A stretch of DNA of 64,000 nt from Idiomarina sp. MD25a. GTDB lineage: Bacteria; Pseudomonadota; Gammaproteobacteria; Enterobacterales; Alteromonadaceae. The position numbers and the translations under genes were made by a program. The stretch lies in assembly GCF_001870515.1 (NCBI RefSeq), contig NZ_MDGT01000003.1, positions 326,151-390,150 on the forward strand, written 5' to 3'. This document shows positions 1 to 10,724 of this stretch, piece after piece (positions within the stretch are counted from its first letter, which is position 1; each line of letters begins with the position of its first letter). The notes below the pieces were generated by a model, which saw nothing but the letters and a program-made list of their open reading frames with translations, did not search any database and had not been told where the DNA came from.

Positions 1-1
1 G

Positions 2-619
2 GCCGTTAGTAGTGCCTCGGCGGAAATTATCAAGGAAGAGAACCCATACACGCTGTTGAAGAAAGTAGCGGACCAGACGTTTGATCGTATTGGAGAAGAT
101 CGTAATAAAATTAGCGAAGACCCGAACTATCTAAAAACCATCGTTAAAGATGAGTTGATGCCTTACGTTGATAATATTTACGCCAGCAAAAAGGTCTTAG
201 GTCGCTATTTTAAAGATACCGATGAAAAGCAACGTCAGGCATTTTACAAAGCATTTACAGATTACATCGTTGCAACCTATGCCCGTGCTTTTACACAATA
301 TGATGAGTCAAAGCACGAAGTAGAATTTCTACAGCATCCTAAAGTAGGTCCTGAAGACAAAGTAGTGGTGGTCGAAACGCGCGTTAAAGAAGCAGGTCGC
401 CCGCCGATTCGTCTCGATTTTAAAGTGCGTTACGACAGTAATGCCGATGTTTGGAAAGCCTACGACCTCGTCGTTGAAGGTGTGAGCTTGTTGAATAGTA
501 AGCAAAGCGAGATCGCTGCCGTAATTCGTTCACGCGGCATCGAAGGAACCATTGCGTTACTCGAAGATAAAGCCAACCAACCCATTAAATTGGACGATAA
601 AGTCGACGTTCCGTCTTAA
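2..619 (+). CDS. mlaC: MlaC, periplasmic phospholipid-binding protein (5' end outside window)
   Basis: MlaC shuttles phospholipid across the periplasm between the outer-membrane MlaA complex and the inner-membrane MlaFEDB transporter. The reading frame is open from base 2, so the start codon and most of the signal peptide lie upstream. The visible N-terminus, ending in a small-residue stretch (S-A-S-A), looks like the end of a signal peptide with cleavage just before E-I-I-K. The remainder has the size and alternating helix/strand character of the MlaC (Ttg2D) family. It is followed 9 bases later by mlaB, as in the mlaFEDCB operon. A TTG at 56 is in frame but is not a credible start because coding continues upstream of it. 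Confidence 0.93.
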   Translation, partial: AVSSASAEIIKEENPYTLLKKVADQTFDRIGEDRNKISEDPNYLKTIVKDELMPYVDNIYASKKVLGRYFKDTDEKQRQAFYKAFTDYIVATYARAFTQYDESKHEVEFLQHPKVGPEDKVVVVETRVKEAGRPPIRLDFKVRYDSNADVWKAYDLVVEGVSLLNSKQSEIAAVIRSRGIEGTIALLEDKANQPIKLDDKVDVPS

Positions 620-628
620 GGATGCCGC

Positions 629-931
629 ATGAGTCAGGCTCAGATGAACTTTAAGCTCGCTGATGACGGTACGCTGTCATTAGCAGGTTCGCTAACGCGA
701 AGTGCAATTCCTGCGCAATGGAATTCATTAAATCAGTTGCTGAAGGAAAAGTCCGTTAAGCAGGTGGATGTTGCAAAGGTAAAGTTAATTGATACCGCAG
801 GTGTTGCTGTACTCCTCGAAGTCATAAAACACAATCGGGATGCAGTTCCCTTGCCATGTGAAGGCGCGTCAGAACAATTGCGGCAAATCGTCACTGTGAG
901 TGGCGTAGACCATCTACTTTCGTTAAGCTAA
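629..931 (+). CDS. mlaB: MlaB, STAS-domain subunit of the Mla phospholipid transporter
   Basis: Small cytoplasmic STAS protein of 100 residues that binds and stabilises the MlaF ATPase in the MlaFEDB complex. The STAS signature is visible at residues 55-59 (I-D-T-A-G), where the Thr sits at the position used in MlaF binding. It lies 9 bases after mlaC and is followed by ibaG, the standard order. The assignment rests on length, the DTAG motif and operon position; the rest of the protein is poorly conserved, as is usual for MlaB. Confidence 0.9.
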   Translation: MSQAQMNFKLADDGTLSLAGSLTRSAIPAQWNSLNQLLKEKSVKQVDVAKVKLIDTAGVAVLLEVIKHNRDAVPLPCEGASEQLRQIVTVSGVDHLLSLS

Positions 932-968
932 CGACTTTCATTTTTCAGCTAACTGGTGTGGATAAAAT

Positions 969-3561
<2,593 letters not shown>

Positions 3562-3582
3562 AAACTAAACGGTCCGCTAATT

Positions 3583-3618
3583 AAAAAAGTGACTTCAGCT
3601 TACCACTGAAGTCACTTT
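3583..3618 (-). terminator. Rho-independent terminator after degQ
   Basis: A 13-bp perfect stem (AAAGTGACTTCAG paired with CTGAAGTCACTTT) with a 7-base loop. On the minus strand the stem is followed by a run of six T, so it terminates degQ transcripts before degS. This implies that degS has its own promoter or depends on read-through. Confidence 0.88.
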
Positions 3619-3648
3619 GATGTAAGTTCTTGAAACTAAAACGCGTGA

Positions 3649-5010
3649 CTAAGAGGCAGGGTTGCGCAGCATCAAGTAACGTACGCTATTTCCGCGTTGA
3701 ATGCTGAGTGCTACGACATCGCCTGCGTTATCGATCGCTTCGCGTAAATCGCCCAAAGTACCGATAGGCTGACGGTTCGCGCCCTTAATGACGTCGTCCT
3801 TTTCAAGCCCAATTCGCGCAGCGGGAGAGCCGGGCTCAACTTCAGTGATACGGATACCATCCTGCGAACCATCCGCTTCAAGCGTTGCACCCGCTAGTGC
3901 CGGGTGGATAGATTGAGCTGACGTTTCGGTATCTTGCGCATCAAGCGTAACCTTCACGTCTTGGCGTTCACCGTCACGGATCAACTCCAGGTCAACTTCG
4001 GTTCCCGAACCTAAGGTGCTGATTAAAGCCCCCAACTCTTGGAAACTCGCGATATCATCGCCATTGACGGCAACGATGACATCACCGGACTGAATGCCCG
4101 CTTGATCGGCTGCACTGTCCGGTACAACCTCGGCGACAAAGGCCCCCTCTGACACACTAATATCGAGCGCATCAGCAATATCCGAGTTGAGATCGTTACC
4201 CCGCACACCGAGCACACCGCGGCGAACTTCACCGAACTCGATTAATTGTTGTACAAGGTTACGCATCATATCAGACGGAATGGCAAAACCGATGCCAATA
4301 TTACCGCCGTTCGGACCAAGAATAGCCGTATTGATACCGATCAATTTGCCATCCAGTGTCACCAGTGCGCCACCGCTGTTACCACTATTGATGGCCGCGT
4401 CGGTCTGGATAAAGTTTTCTAGCTCCTCAATACCGAGGTTGGCTCGACTGAGCGCGCTGACAATACCCGATGTAACCGTTTGTCCGAGGCCAAAGGGATT
4501 ACCAATAGCAACCACGAAGTCACCAACACGTAAATCTGATGATTTCCCTATCTCGATGTCAGTCAGGTTCTCGGCGTCTTCAATCTGAAGTAAAGCGATG
4601 TCGCTTTGTTCATCACGACCGACGAGTTTAGCATCGTACTCACGACCATTCTTCAGCGTCACAACGATTTCTGAAGCATCGTCGATAACGTGGTTATTAG
4701 TAACTACGTAGCCCTTTTCAGCATCAATAATGACGCCCGAACCTAATCCACGGAATGGACGTTCTTGAACACGTTCACTCGGCGCATTAGGCCCAAAGAA
4801 AAAGCGCAATGCATCGGGAACCCGCTGTCGTACTTCGCGTTTTCCTTTCACCGCAATATTAACAACTGCTGGCGTGACTTCTTCAAGCATCGGTGCCAAG
4901 GTTGGTTTTTCATCGTCGGCACCAAAGAAAGGTATACCTGCTTGTGCAGGCTGAGAAAAGCCGCCAACGGTTAAAGCGGCTAAAGTGAGACCTACAATTA
5001 ATTTATTCAT
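3649..5010 (-). CDS. degQ: DegQ/DegP-family periplasmic serine protease-chaperone
   Basis: Periplasmic HtrA protease of 453 residues for quality control of misfolded envelope proteins. A signal peptide ends near A-Q-A at residues 22-24. The protease domain shows the triad in T-N-N-H-V-I, D-I-A-L-L-Q and G-N-S-G-G, followed by two PDZ domains (roughly residues 260-350 and 365-450). The overall length is closer to DegQ than to DegP. A sigma-E-like promoter is seen upstream. DegQ beside DegS is the common gammaproteobacterial pair; the DegP alternative cannot be fully excluded. Confidence 0.93.
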   Translation of the reverse strand: MNKLIVGLTLAALTVGGFSQPAQAGIPFFGADDEKPTLAPMLEEVTPAVVNIAVKGKREVRQRVPDALRFFFGPNAPSERVQERPFRGLGSGVIIDAEKGYVVTNNHVIDDASEIVVTLKNGREYDAKLVGRDEQSDIALLQIEDAENLTDIEIGKSSDLRVGDFVVAIGNPFGLGQTVTSGIVSALSRANLGIEELENFIQTDAAINSGNSGGALVTLDGKLIGINTAILGPNGGNIGIGFAIPSDMMRNLVQQLIEFGEVRRGVLGVRGNDLNSDIADALDISVSEGAFVAEVVPDSAADQAGIQSGDVIVAVNGDDIASFQELGALISTLGSGTEVDLELIRDGERQDVKVTLDAQDTETSAQSIHPALAGATLEADGSQDGIRITEVEPGSPAARIGLEKDDVIKGANRQPIGTLGDLREAIDNAGDVVALSIQRGNSVRYLMLRNPAS

Positions 5011-5056
5011 CGTGTTACGAACTCCTAGTAGTAACTTTACAACCGTGTGCAGCCAA

Positions 5057-5084
5057 TATGACCGCTATGCTACTAAATGAGTTC
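5057..5084 (-). promoter_or_regulatory. Possible sigma-E promoter for degQ
   Basis: On the minus strand GAACTC (complement of 5079-5084), a 16-base spacer and GTCATA (complement of 5057-5062) resemble the E. coli sigma-E pattern of GAACTT with TCTGA about 16 bases downstream. It lies about 50-75 bases upstream of the degQ ATG, and AGGAG precedes that ATG. This is pattern matching by eye with two imperfect boxes. Family knowledge supports it, since degP-type genes are classic sigma-E targets. Confidence 0.35.
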
Positions 5085-5107
5085 AAAACAAAAATGTTTC
5101 AAGATAT

Positions 5108-5548
5108 TTAATCGCGTTTTGCCGACTCGGTTTCAGTAAATAATCCGCTACGCTGATCGGTATAATCTTTAGGCACTTGTTCGGTTTCTTCGGCACCGTG
5201 CGTCGAACGATAATCTTTATTCATGCTACTCGCGACCCGTAACTGTCGCATGGTATCTTCTGAAAAGAACGGTAAGTCGCTTTGTGCGTCGTTCTTTTGC
5301 AATAAATCAGCACTGTGGGCAAGATAGTTTTTGAGTTTATCTTGTGTTTCCTCGAGTTGCTCAACCAGTGCATTGGCCGTAGCAAAATGCTCGGCTACTT
5401 CGCGTTGATAGTCTGCCAATTGCTTTTGACTCTTCTCTACTTGCTCTTCGAGATCGCCGCCACTACGTAAGCCAAACCAGTAGCGCGCTACAAAAAAACC
5501 AATAACCGCGCCCACTGCGACCAATAAAATGCCAATTAACCAATCCAT
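5108..5548 (-). CDS. zapG: ZapG (YhcB), inner-membrane DUF1043 protein
   Basis: Protein of 146 residues with one N-terminal membrane helix (about residues 4-22) followed by a cytoplasmic coiled coil (about 35-85) and a polar tail. This is the architecture of YhcB/ZapG (DUF1043), which links cell elongation, division and envelope synthesis in E. coli. In many gammaproteobacteria it lies next to degQ and divergent from zapE, as here. Function in this organism is inferred from family and position. Confidence 0.88.
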   Translation of the reverse strand: MDWLIGILLVAVGAVIGFFVARYWFGLRSGGDLEEQVEKSQKQLADYQREVAEHFATANALVEQLEETQDKLKNYLAHSADLLQKNDAQSDLPFFSEDTMRQLRVASSMNKDYRSTHGAEETEQVPKDYTDQRSGLFTETESAKRD

Positions 5549-5575
5549 GCCGAACTCCTAGGCTGACCCTACTCA

Positions 5576-5612
5576 TTGCTGATTCAGGGCATCGTGATAA
5601 AATAGATGCCCT
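5576..5612 (+). promoter_or_regulatory. zapE promoter with an inverted repeat around the -10 box
   Basis: TTGCTG (5576-5581) and TAAAAT (5598-5603) are spaced by 16 bases in the intergenic region between the divergent zapG and zapE. An 8-bp perfect inverted repeat, AGGGCATC (5586-5593) and GATGCCCT (5605-5612), brackets the -10 element with an 11-base centre. The repeat could be an operator. Its regulator is unknown and I recognise no motif. Confidence 0.4.
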
Positions 5613-5643
5613 ATAGGATAATAGTAACTGAGGTGAAGTGGTA

Positions 5644-6753
5644 GTGTCGAACCCGTGCTTTACGCCAATTGAGCGTTATAAAAATGATTTAGAACGCGAG
5701 GACTTCAGCTATGACGAAGCGCAAGAGCACGCGGTCAAGCAGTTACAGCGCCTCTACGATGATTTACTTAAGTGGCAAGAAAATAAACAACGTTCTGTCT
5801 TAAAGCGTTTGTTTAGCAAGCCTCCGACGCCACCGAAAGGTTTATATTTTTGGGGCGGCGTAGGCCGGGGTAAAACGTATCTGGTGGATACCTTTTATGA
5901 AACCCTGCCTATCAAAAACAAGTGGCGTCTGCATTTTCACCGATTCATGCAGCGTGTACATAGTGAACTTAAACAGTTACAGCAGAAATCGGATCCCTTG
6001 ATTACGGTAGCCGATCGCATTGCGGCTGAAACGGATGTGATTTGTTTTGATGAGTTTTTTGTACAAGATATTACTGACGCGATGTTACTCGGTAAATTGT
6101 TTGAGTACTTGTTTGAACGCCAAGTAGTGCTCGTTGCAACATCCAACATCGTACCCGACGACCTGTATAAAAACGGGTTACAGCGCGCACGATTTATTCC
6201 GGCAATAAAATTAATTAAGCAGCACTGTGCTGTGGTTAATGTTGATAGCGGTATCGACTATCGCTTACGCACGTTGACGCAAGCAAAGCTATTTCATGTG
6301 CCCAATGATGACCAAGCTGACCAATTATTGGTCGAATCGTTTCATAACTTAGCGCCAGAAAAAGGGTGCGCGTTTGAATCTCACTCTGTCGAGATTGAAG
6401 GTCGGGCGATTCAGGTCAGGGGGGAGTGTGACGATGTGGTTTTCTTCGATTTTGCCGATATCTGTAAAACAGCACGCAGTCAGACGGACTACATGGAGAT
6501 TGCTCAACTCTATCATGCCGTGATTATCTCAAATGTTGAACAAATGGGACGCCATAATGATGATGTTGCGCGTCGCTTTATTGCGTTGGTTGACGAATTT
6601 TATGAGCGCCGAGTTAAATTGATTTTATCCGCACAACAGCCCATTGACTCATTGTATAGCGAGGGGCAATTAAGTTTTGAGTTTCGTCGATGCGTGAGTC
6701 GTTTGCAGGAAATGCAAAGTGAAGAATATTTAGCACTGGCGCACCGCGCATAA
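5644..6753 (+). CDS. zapE: ZapE, AFG1-like ATPase linked to cell division
   Basis: AFG1/LACE1-family P-loop ATPase of 369 residues that associates with the Z ring in E. coli. Walker A is G-G-V-G-R-G-K-T (about residue 75-82) and Walker B is C-F-D-E-F-F (about 133-138), followed by D-I-T-D-A-M, typical of the family. GTG at 5644 is preferred to GTG at 5638 because the GAGGTG Shine-Dalgarno at 5630-5635 would be only 2 bases from the latter. Either start gives nearly the same protein. It is transcribed away from zapG. Confidence 0.92.
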   Translation: MSNPCFTPIERYKNDLEREDFSYDEAQEHAVKQLQRLYDDLLKWQENKQRSVLKRLFSKPPTPPKGLYFWGGVGRGKTYLVDTFYETLPIKNKWRLHFHRFMQRVHSELKQLQQKSDPLITVADRIAAETDVICFDEFFVQDITDAMLLGKLFEYLFERQVVLVATSNIVPDDLYKNGLQRARFIPAIKLIKQHCAVVNVDSGIDYRLRTLTQAKLFHVPNDDQADQLLVESFHNLAPEKGCAFESHSVEIEGRAIQVRGECDDVVFFDFADICKTARSQTDYMEIAQLYHAVIISNVEQMGRHNDDVARRFIALVDEFYERRVKLILSAQQPIDSLYSEGQLSFEFRRCVSRLQEMQSEEYLALAHRA

Positions 6754-6790
6754 ATGGCGCTCGAAACCTATAAGAAATTTCAAAAAATGC

Positions 6791-6974
6791 GTGATCTTTG
6801 AGCGCATTTTTCCTATAATCCGCGCAGCCCACGTTACAGTCCATGGCGTTAACATCTCGTTAGCCCATGGTTGCAGCAAATAAACTAATGATTTTTATCA
6901 TTTTTTTATTGTTGTGATTCGCGGGGAAGCCCGGAATTACTGTCCGTGAACATTTAAAATTAGGTTTTTTCAAA
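6791..6974 (+). promoter_or_regulatory. rplM-rpsI promoter and structured mRNA leader
   Basis: TATAAT at 6814-6819 is a consensus -10; the -35 region (about 6791-6796) is weak. The roughly 150-base leader contains a CCATGG/CCATGG hairpin near 6841-6871 and a second small GC hairpin (CGGGGAAGCCCG) near 6921-6932. In E. coli L13 represses its own operon by binding the mRNA leader. A similar role here is inference from the gene and leader length, as I cannot match the known structure. Confidence 0.5.
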
Positions 6975-7403
6975 ATGAAAACATTTGTAGCAAAGCCAGA
7001 AACGGTAAAACGCGACTGGTATGTAATTGACGCAGAAGGTAAAACGTTAGGTCGTTTGGCTACTGAAGTAGCACGCCGTTTGCGTGGTAAGCATAAGCCT
7101 GAGTATACGCCTCACGTTGATACAGGTGACTACATCGTCATCGTAAACGCTGAGAAAGTTGCTGTAACTGGTAACAAAGCTCAGGACAAAATGTACTACT
7201 CGCACACTGGATTCCCGGGTGGTATCAAATCAATCAGCTTTGAAAAACTGATTGCTAAGAAACCTGAAATGGTAATTCAGAAAGCGGTAAAAGGTATGTT
7301 GCCTCGTGGACCTCTAGGCCGTGCCATGTTCCGTAAACTGAAAGTGTACGCAGGTGCTGAGCACAACCACGTTGCTCAACAACCTAAACAACTGGATCTA
7401 TAA
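6975..7403 (+). CDS. rplM: 50S ribosomal protein L13
   Basis: Ribosomal protein L13 of 142 residues, an early assembly protein of the large subunit. Recognisable blocks are W-Y-V-I-D-A near residues 16-21, L-G-R-L-A-T near 27-32 and [10 protein letters not shown] near 108-117. It has the full family length. It is followed after 15 bases by rpsI, the universal bacterial pairing. Confidence 0.98.
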   Translation: MKTFVAKPETVKRDWYVIDAEGKTLGRLATEVARRLRGKHKPEYTPHVDTGDYIVIVNAEKVAVTGNKAQDKMYYSHTGFPGGIKSISFEKLIAKKPEMVIQKAVKGMLPRGPLGRAMFRKLKVYAGAEHNHVAQQPKQLDL

Positions 7404-7418
7404 CGGAGCAAGCATACT

Positions 7419-7811
7419 ATGGCAGATAATCAATACTACGGTACAGGTCGCCGCAAAAACTCAACTGCTCGCGTATTCTTGCGTCCGGGCAGCGGCAACA
7501 TCCAAATCAACCAACGTGCGTTGGAAGATTACTTTGGTCGTAAAACTGCACAAATGGTTGTTCGTCAACCGCTTGAAGCAGTAGAAATGACTGAGAAATT
7601 CGACCTTTACATCACCGTGAGCGGTGGTGGTACAACGGGTCAAGCGGGCGCAATCCGTCACGGTATTACCCGTGCACTGATGCAATATGACGAAGGCCTA
7701 CGCTCTACCTTGCGTAAAGAAGGCTACGTTACGCGTGACGCTCGTCAAGTTGAACGTAAGAAAGTGGGCTTACACAAAGCACGTAAGCGTCCACAGTTCT
7801 CAAAACGTTAA
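7419..7811 (+). CDS. rpsI: 30S ribosomal protein S9
   Basis: Ribosomal protein S9 of 130 residues. The N-terminal [10 protein letters not shown] block and the basic C-terminal tail ending K-R-P-Q-F-S-K-R, which reaches the P-site tRNA, are intact. It is cotranscribed with rplM and ended by a strong terminator 15 bases after the stop. Confidence 0.98.
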   Translation: MADNQYYGTGRRKNSTARVFLRPGSGNIQINQRALEDYFGRKTAQMVVRQPLEAVEMTEKFDLYITVSGGGTTGQAGAIRHGITRALMQYDEGLRSTLRKEGYVTRDARQVERKKVGLHKARKRPQFSKR

Positions 7812-7826
7812 TTTTACGTTTTTACG

Positions 7827-7859
7827 AAAAGCCCAGCATTCGCTGGGCTTTTTTATTTT
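7827..7859 (+). terminator. Terminator of rplM-rpsI
   Basis: AAAAGCCCAGC pairs with GCTGGGC and the first Ts of the following tract around an ATTC loop. A run of six T, then A and five T follows. This is a textbook intrinsic terminator. Confidence 0.95.
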
Positions 7860-7935
7860 TACTTGCCAGTGAGCCTCTGTTTACGAATGTAAACGCCTGT
7901 TATGAGAGCAACGCGCGCCATACACCGCGAATCAC

Positions 7936-7964
7936 TTGTAAAACATGTGGGTTTTCTTTATCAT
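7936..7964 (+). promoter_or_regulatory. petABC promoter
   Basis: TTGTAA (7936-7941), a 17-base spacer and TATCAT (7959-7964) form a good sigma-70 promoter about 100 bases before petA. Upstream, between the rpsI terminator and this promoter, I see only a GTTTAC-GAAT-GTAAAC palindrome at about 7879-7894, of unknown meaning. Confidence 0.6.
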
Positions 7965-8064
7965 TTCTGAGCATTTTTTGTAATCCGTATAGGCGGATAA
8001 CGCAGCAGCTAATTCCCGACTTCGCGGCCATGGATCGCGGAGCGTCCAACTGGAGAGTAAATGG

Positions 8065-8655
8065 ATGAGCAATGCGCCTGTAGATAAAGGCCGCCGTCGT
8101 TTTTTGACGGTCGCGACCGGAGTCGTTGGTGGTGCCGGAGCGGTGGGTGTCGCCGTTCCTTTTATCGCATCATGGAATCCGAGCGCGAGGGCAAAGAACG
8201 CCGGGGCACCGGTCGAAGTTAACATCGCGAAAGCAGAACCGGGTCAAATGATTCGTGTTAAATGGCGAGGTAAGCCCGTCTGGGTTGTTCGCCGTTCAAC
8301 TGAGATGCTCGATGGTCTTAAGACTCATGAAGATCGTCTGCGCGACCCTAATTCTGAAGAGCCACAACAACCTTCATATGCAGCGAACGAATATCGTTCA
8401 ATTAAAAAAGAATTTTTCGTTGCTGTAGGTATCTGTACCCACCTAGGTTGTTCTCCGAGCTACTTACCTAAAGAAATGGAAGAGCACGTAGAAGGTGTTG
8501 AGTCAGGATTCTTCTGTCCGTGTCACGGTTCGACCTATGATATCGCTGGACGTGTTTTCCAGGGTGTTCCGGCACCATTAAACTTGGTTGTGCCGCCACA
8601 TTATTACGTTGACGACAACACGATCTTGGTCGGCGAAGATAAGGGGCAAGCATAA
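8065..8655 (+). CDS. petA: Ubiquinol-cytochrome c reductase Rieske iron-sulfur subunit
   Basis: Rieske subunit of cytochrome bc1, 196 residues, which moves electrons from ubiquinol to cytochrome c1 on the periplasmic side. A twin-arginine type N-terminus (G-R-R-R-F-L) precedes an uncleaved membrane helix. The [2Fe-2S] ligands are in C-T-H-L-G-C (Cys124, His126, with Cys129 disulphide) and C-P-C-H-G-S (Cys151, Cys153, His154). TGGAGAG at 8051-8057 precedes the ATG at 8065. Its stop overlaps the petB start as TAATG. Confidence 0.96.
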   Translation: MSNAPVDKGRRRFLTVATGVVGGAGAVGVAVPFIASWNPSARAKNAGAPVEVNIAKAEPGQMIRVKWRGKPVWVVRRSTEMLDGLKTHEDRLRDPNSEEPQQPSYAANEYRSIKKEFFVAVGICTHLGCSPSYLPKEMEEHVEGVESGFFCPCHGSTYDIAGRVFQGVPAPLNLVVPPHYYVDDNTILVGEDKGQA

Positions 8656-9920
8656 TGGCTAATAAATTCGTTGAGTGGATCGATGCACGTATTCCAATGA
8701 CCAAAACTTGGAATATCCACCTTGCACAGTATCCTGCTCCGAAAAACTTTAACTTCTGGTACCTATTCGGCGTTCTAGCGATGTTGGTATTGGTCAACCA
8801 AATCCTAACGGGCGTTTGGTTAACCATGAACTACGTGCCGAGTGCTGAGGGTGCGTTCGCATCAGTCGAATACATCATGCGTGATGTCGAATACGGCTGG
8901 CTGCTCCGATACATGCATTCGACCGGAGCGTCCGCGTTTTTCATCGTAGTTTATCTGCACATGTTCCGCGGCATGCTTTACGGCTCCTACCAAAAACCAC
9001 GTGAATTACTGTGGTTGTTCGGTATGTTTATCTTCCTAGTACTAATGGCTGAAGCCTTCATGGGCTACTTGCTACCTTGGGGTCAGATGTCGTACTGGGG
9101 TGCTCAGGTAATCATCTCCTTGTTTGGTGCGATTCCAGTCATCGGTGATGATTTAACACTGTGGATCCGCGGTGACTACGTGATTTCGGGCGCAACCCTG
9201 AACCGTTTCTTCGCGCTTCATGTTATCGCGTTGCCGTTAGTGCTTGTAATCCTCGTGTTCTTGCACATCATCGCATTGCACGAAGTGGGCTCTAATAACC
9301 CAGACGGTGTGCCGATTAAAAAGCCGAAAGGCTCAGTGCCTGATGAAGAAAAACCGAAATTCAAGTTCCACGAGCGTTTCACTAAGAAATACGACATTGT
9401 GGATGCGATTCCGTTCTACCCGTACTACATCGTTAAAGATTTAGTCGGTATCGGTATTTTCTTATTCTTGTTCTGTTATGTGATCTTCTTTATGCCTGAG
9501 ATGGGCGGCTTCTTCCTTGAGCCACCGAACTTTGAGCCGGCAAACCCACTGAAGACACCAGAACACATTGCACCGGTTTGGTATTTCACACCGTTCTACG
9601 CTATTTTGCGGGCGGTTCCTGACAAGCTATTCGGCGTAATTCTGATGTTCGCATCGATTGTGCTATTGGCATTGTTGCCTTGGCTAGACCGTGGTCGCGT
9701 ACGTTCGATTCGCTATCGCTCGGTGCTGCATAAGTTAAACTTGGCGGTATTCTCGGTCAGCTTCTTAGTACTGGGCTACTTGGGCACGCAACCGGCTACG
9801 CCAACAGCAACAGTGTTTGCACAGATATTTACGTTCTTATACTTCGCCTTCTTCGTATTGCTGTTCTTCTACAGTAAGCGTGAGAAGACCAAGCCGGTAC
9901 CAGAAAGGGTGACGTCATAA
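8655..9920 (+). CDS. petB: Cytochrome b subunit of the bc1 complex
   Basis: Eight-helix membrane subunit of 421 residues with two b-type hemes and the quinol oxidation and reduction sites. Heme-ligand histidines are seen in Y-M-H-S-T and Y-L-H-M-F in the second helix region and in A-L-H-V-I and F-L-H-I-I in the fourth. The Qo-site motif reads P-V-W-Y-F rather than the mitochondrial P-E-W-Y. Its start and stop overlap petA and petC as TAATG, suggesting translational coupling. Confidence 0.97.
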   Translation: MANKFVEWIDARIPMTKTWNIHLAQYPAPKNFNFWYLFGVLAMLVLVNQILTGVWLTMNYVPSAEGAFASVEYIMRDVEYGWLLRYMHSTGASAFFIVVYLHMFRGMLYGSYQKPRELLWLFGMFIFLVLMAEAFMGYLLPWGQMSYWGAQVIISLFGAIPVIGDDLTLWIRGDYVISGATLNRFFALHVIALPLVLVILVFLHIIALHEVGSNNPDGVPIKKPKGSVPDEEKPKFKFHERFTKKYDIVDAIPFYPYYIVKDLVGIGIFLFLFCYVIFFMPEMGGFFLEPPNFEPANPLKTPEHIAPVWYFTPFYAILRAVPDKLFGVILMFASIVLLALLPWLDRGRVRSIRYRSVLHKLNLAVFSVSFLVLGYLGTQPATPTATVFAQIFTFLYFAFFVLLFFYSKREKTKPVPERVTS

Positions 9921-10654
9921 TGAAAAAATTACTAATCGCTCTTGCTACACTTATCCCGTCGCTCGTATTTGCGGCGGGACCAACTGTGCCGCTTGACGAG
10001 GCAAAAGTTGATTTGCATGACAAAGCGTCGTTGCAGCGTGGTGCACAGTTGTTCATGAACTACTGCTTAGGCTGTCACTCACTCGAGTACGCGCGTTACA
10101 ACCGCATGTTCGAAGACTTGGGTATTCCTGAGGAAGTTGGTCAGAAAAATTTGCAGTTTACAGGTGACAAAGCCGGTGATCTCATCACCAATAACATGTC
10201 TCCTGAAAAAGCCGGTGCATGGTTTGGTAATCCACCACCTGACTTAACCAACGTAGCGCGTGTGCGCGGTCCTGACTGGATTTACACGTACTTACGTTCG
10301 TTCTATCGCGATGATAGTCGTCCGTTTGGTGTCAATAACTCGGTCTTTCCGAATGTGGGCATGCCACATGTACTGCAAGAGTTACAAGGCTTGCCAGAAA
10401 AAACCTATGAAGAGCGCCGCATTGATGGCGAAATGCAAAAGGTTTATGTCGGACTGAAAACCGATGGCAAAGGCCGTTTAACTGAAAGTGAATATGATCA
10501 AGCGATGCTCGACCTGACTTCGTTCTTGGTCTATATGGGTGAACCAATGAAACTTGAACAACGCCGTATGGGTTGGTTCGTATTTGGTTTCTTATTGGTG
10601 TTCACCATTTTAGCTTGGTTGCTGAAGAAAGAGTTCTGGAAAGATCTTAAGTAA
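9920..10654 (+). CDS. petC: Cytochrome c1 subunit of the bc1 complex
   Basis: Periplasmic c-type cytochrome of 244 residues anchored by a C-terminal helix (about residues 219-236). A signal peptide ends after V-F-A at residues 16-18. The heme attachment motif C-L-G-C-H is at residues 49-53, and a candidate axial Met lies in N-V-G-M-P-H. It completes the three-subunit bacterial bc1 complex with the preceding genes. A hairpin follows before sspA. Confidence 0.96.
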   Translation: MKKLLIALATLIPSLVFAAGPTVPLDEAKVDLHDKASLQRGAQLFMNYCLGCHSLEYARYNRMFEDLGIPEEVGQKNLQFTGDKAGDLITNNMSPEKAGAWFGNPPPDLTNVARVRGPDWIYTYLRSFYRDDSRPFGVNNSVFPNVGMPHVLQELQGLPEKTYEERRIDGEMQKVYVGLKTDGKGRLTESEYDQAMLDLTSFLVYMGEPMKLEQRRMGWFVFGFLLVFTILAWLLKKEFWKDLK

Positions 10655-10674
10655 GCAGTATTCGAGCTCAGTAG

Positions 10675-10698
10675 AAAAGGGTGGCTTGCCACCCTTTT
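10675..10698 (+). terminator. Hairpin after petC
   Basis: AAAAGGGTGGC-TT-GCCACCCTTTT forms a perfect long stem, but only four T follow the GC core. sspA starts 27 bases further on with no clear promoter between. It is probably a partial terminator or attenuator that lets some transcription reach sspAB. Confidence 0.65.
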
Positions 10699-10724
10699 GC
10701 TGTTGAAATTATCTGGAGAAATAC

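Noticed and set aside
7354-7584. 76-codon open frame spanning the rplM-rpsI junction
   Set aside because: Out of frame with both ribosomal genes and without similarity to any family I know.
8468-8827. 119-codon antisense open frame across the petA-petB junction
   Set aside because: A shadow of two certain genes with strong codon-position signal on the plus strand.
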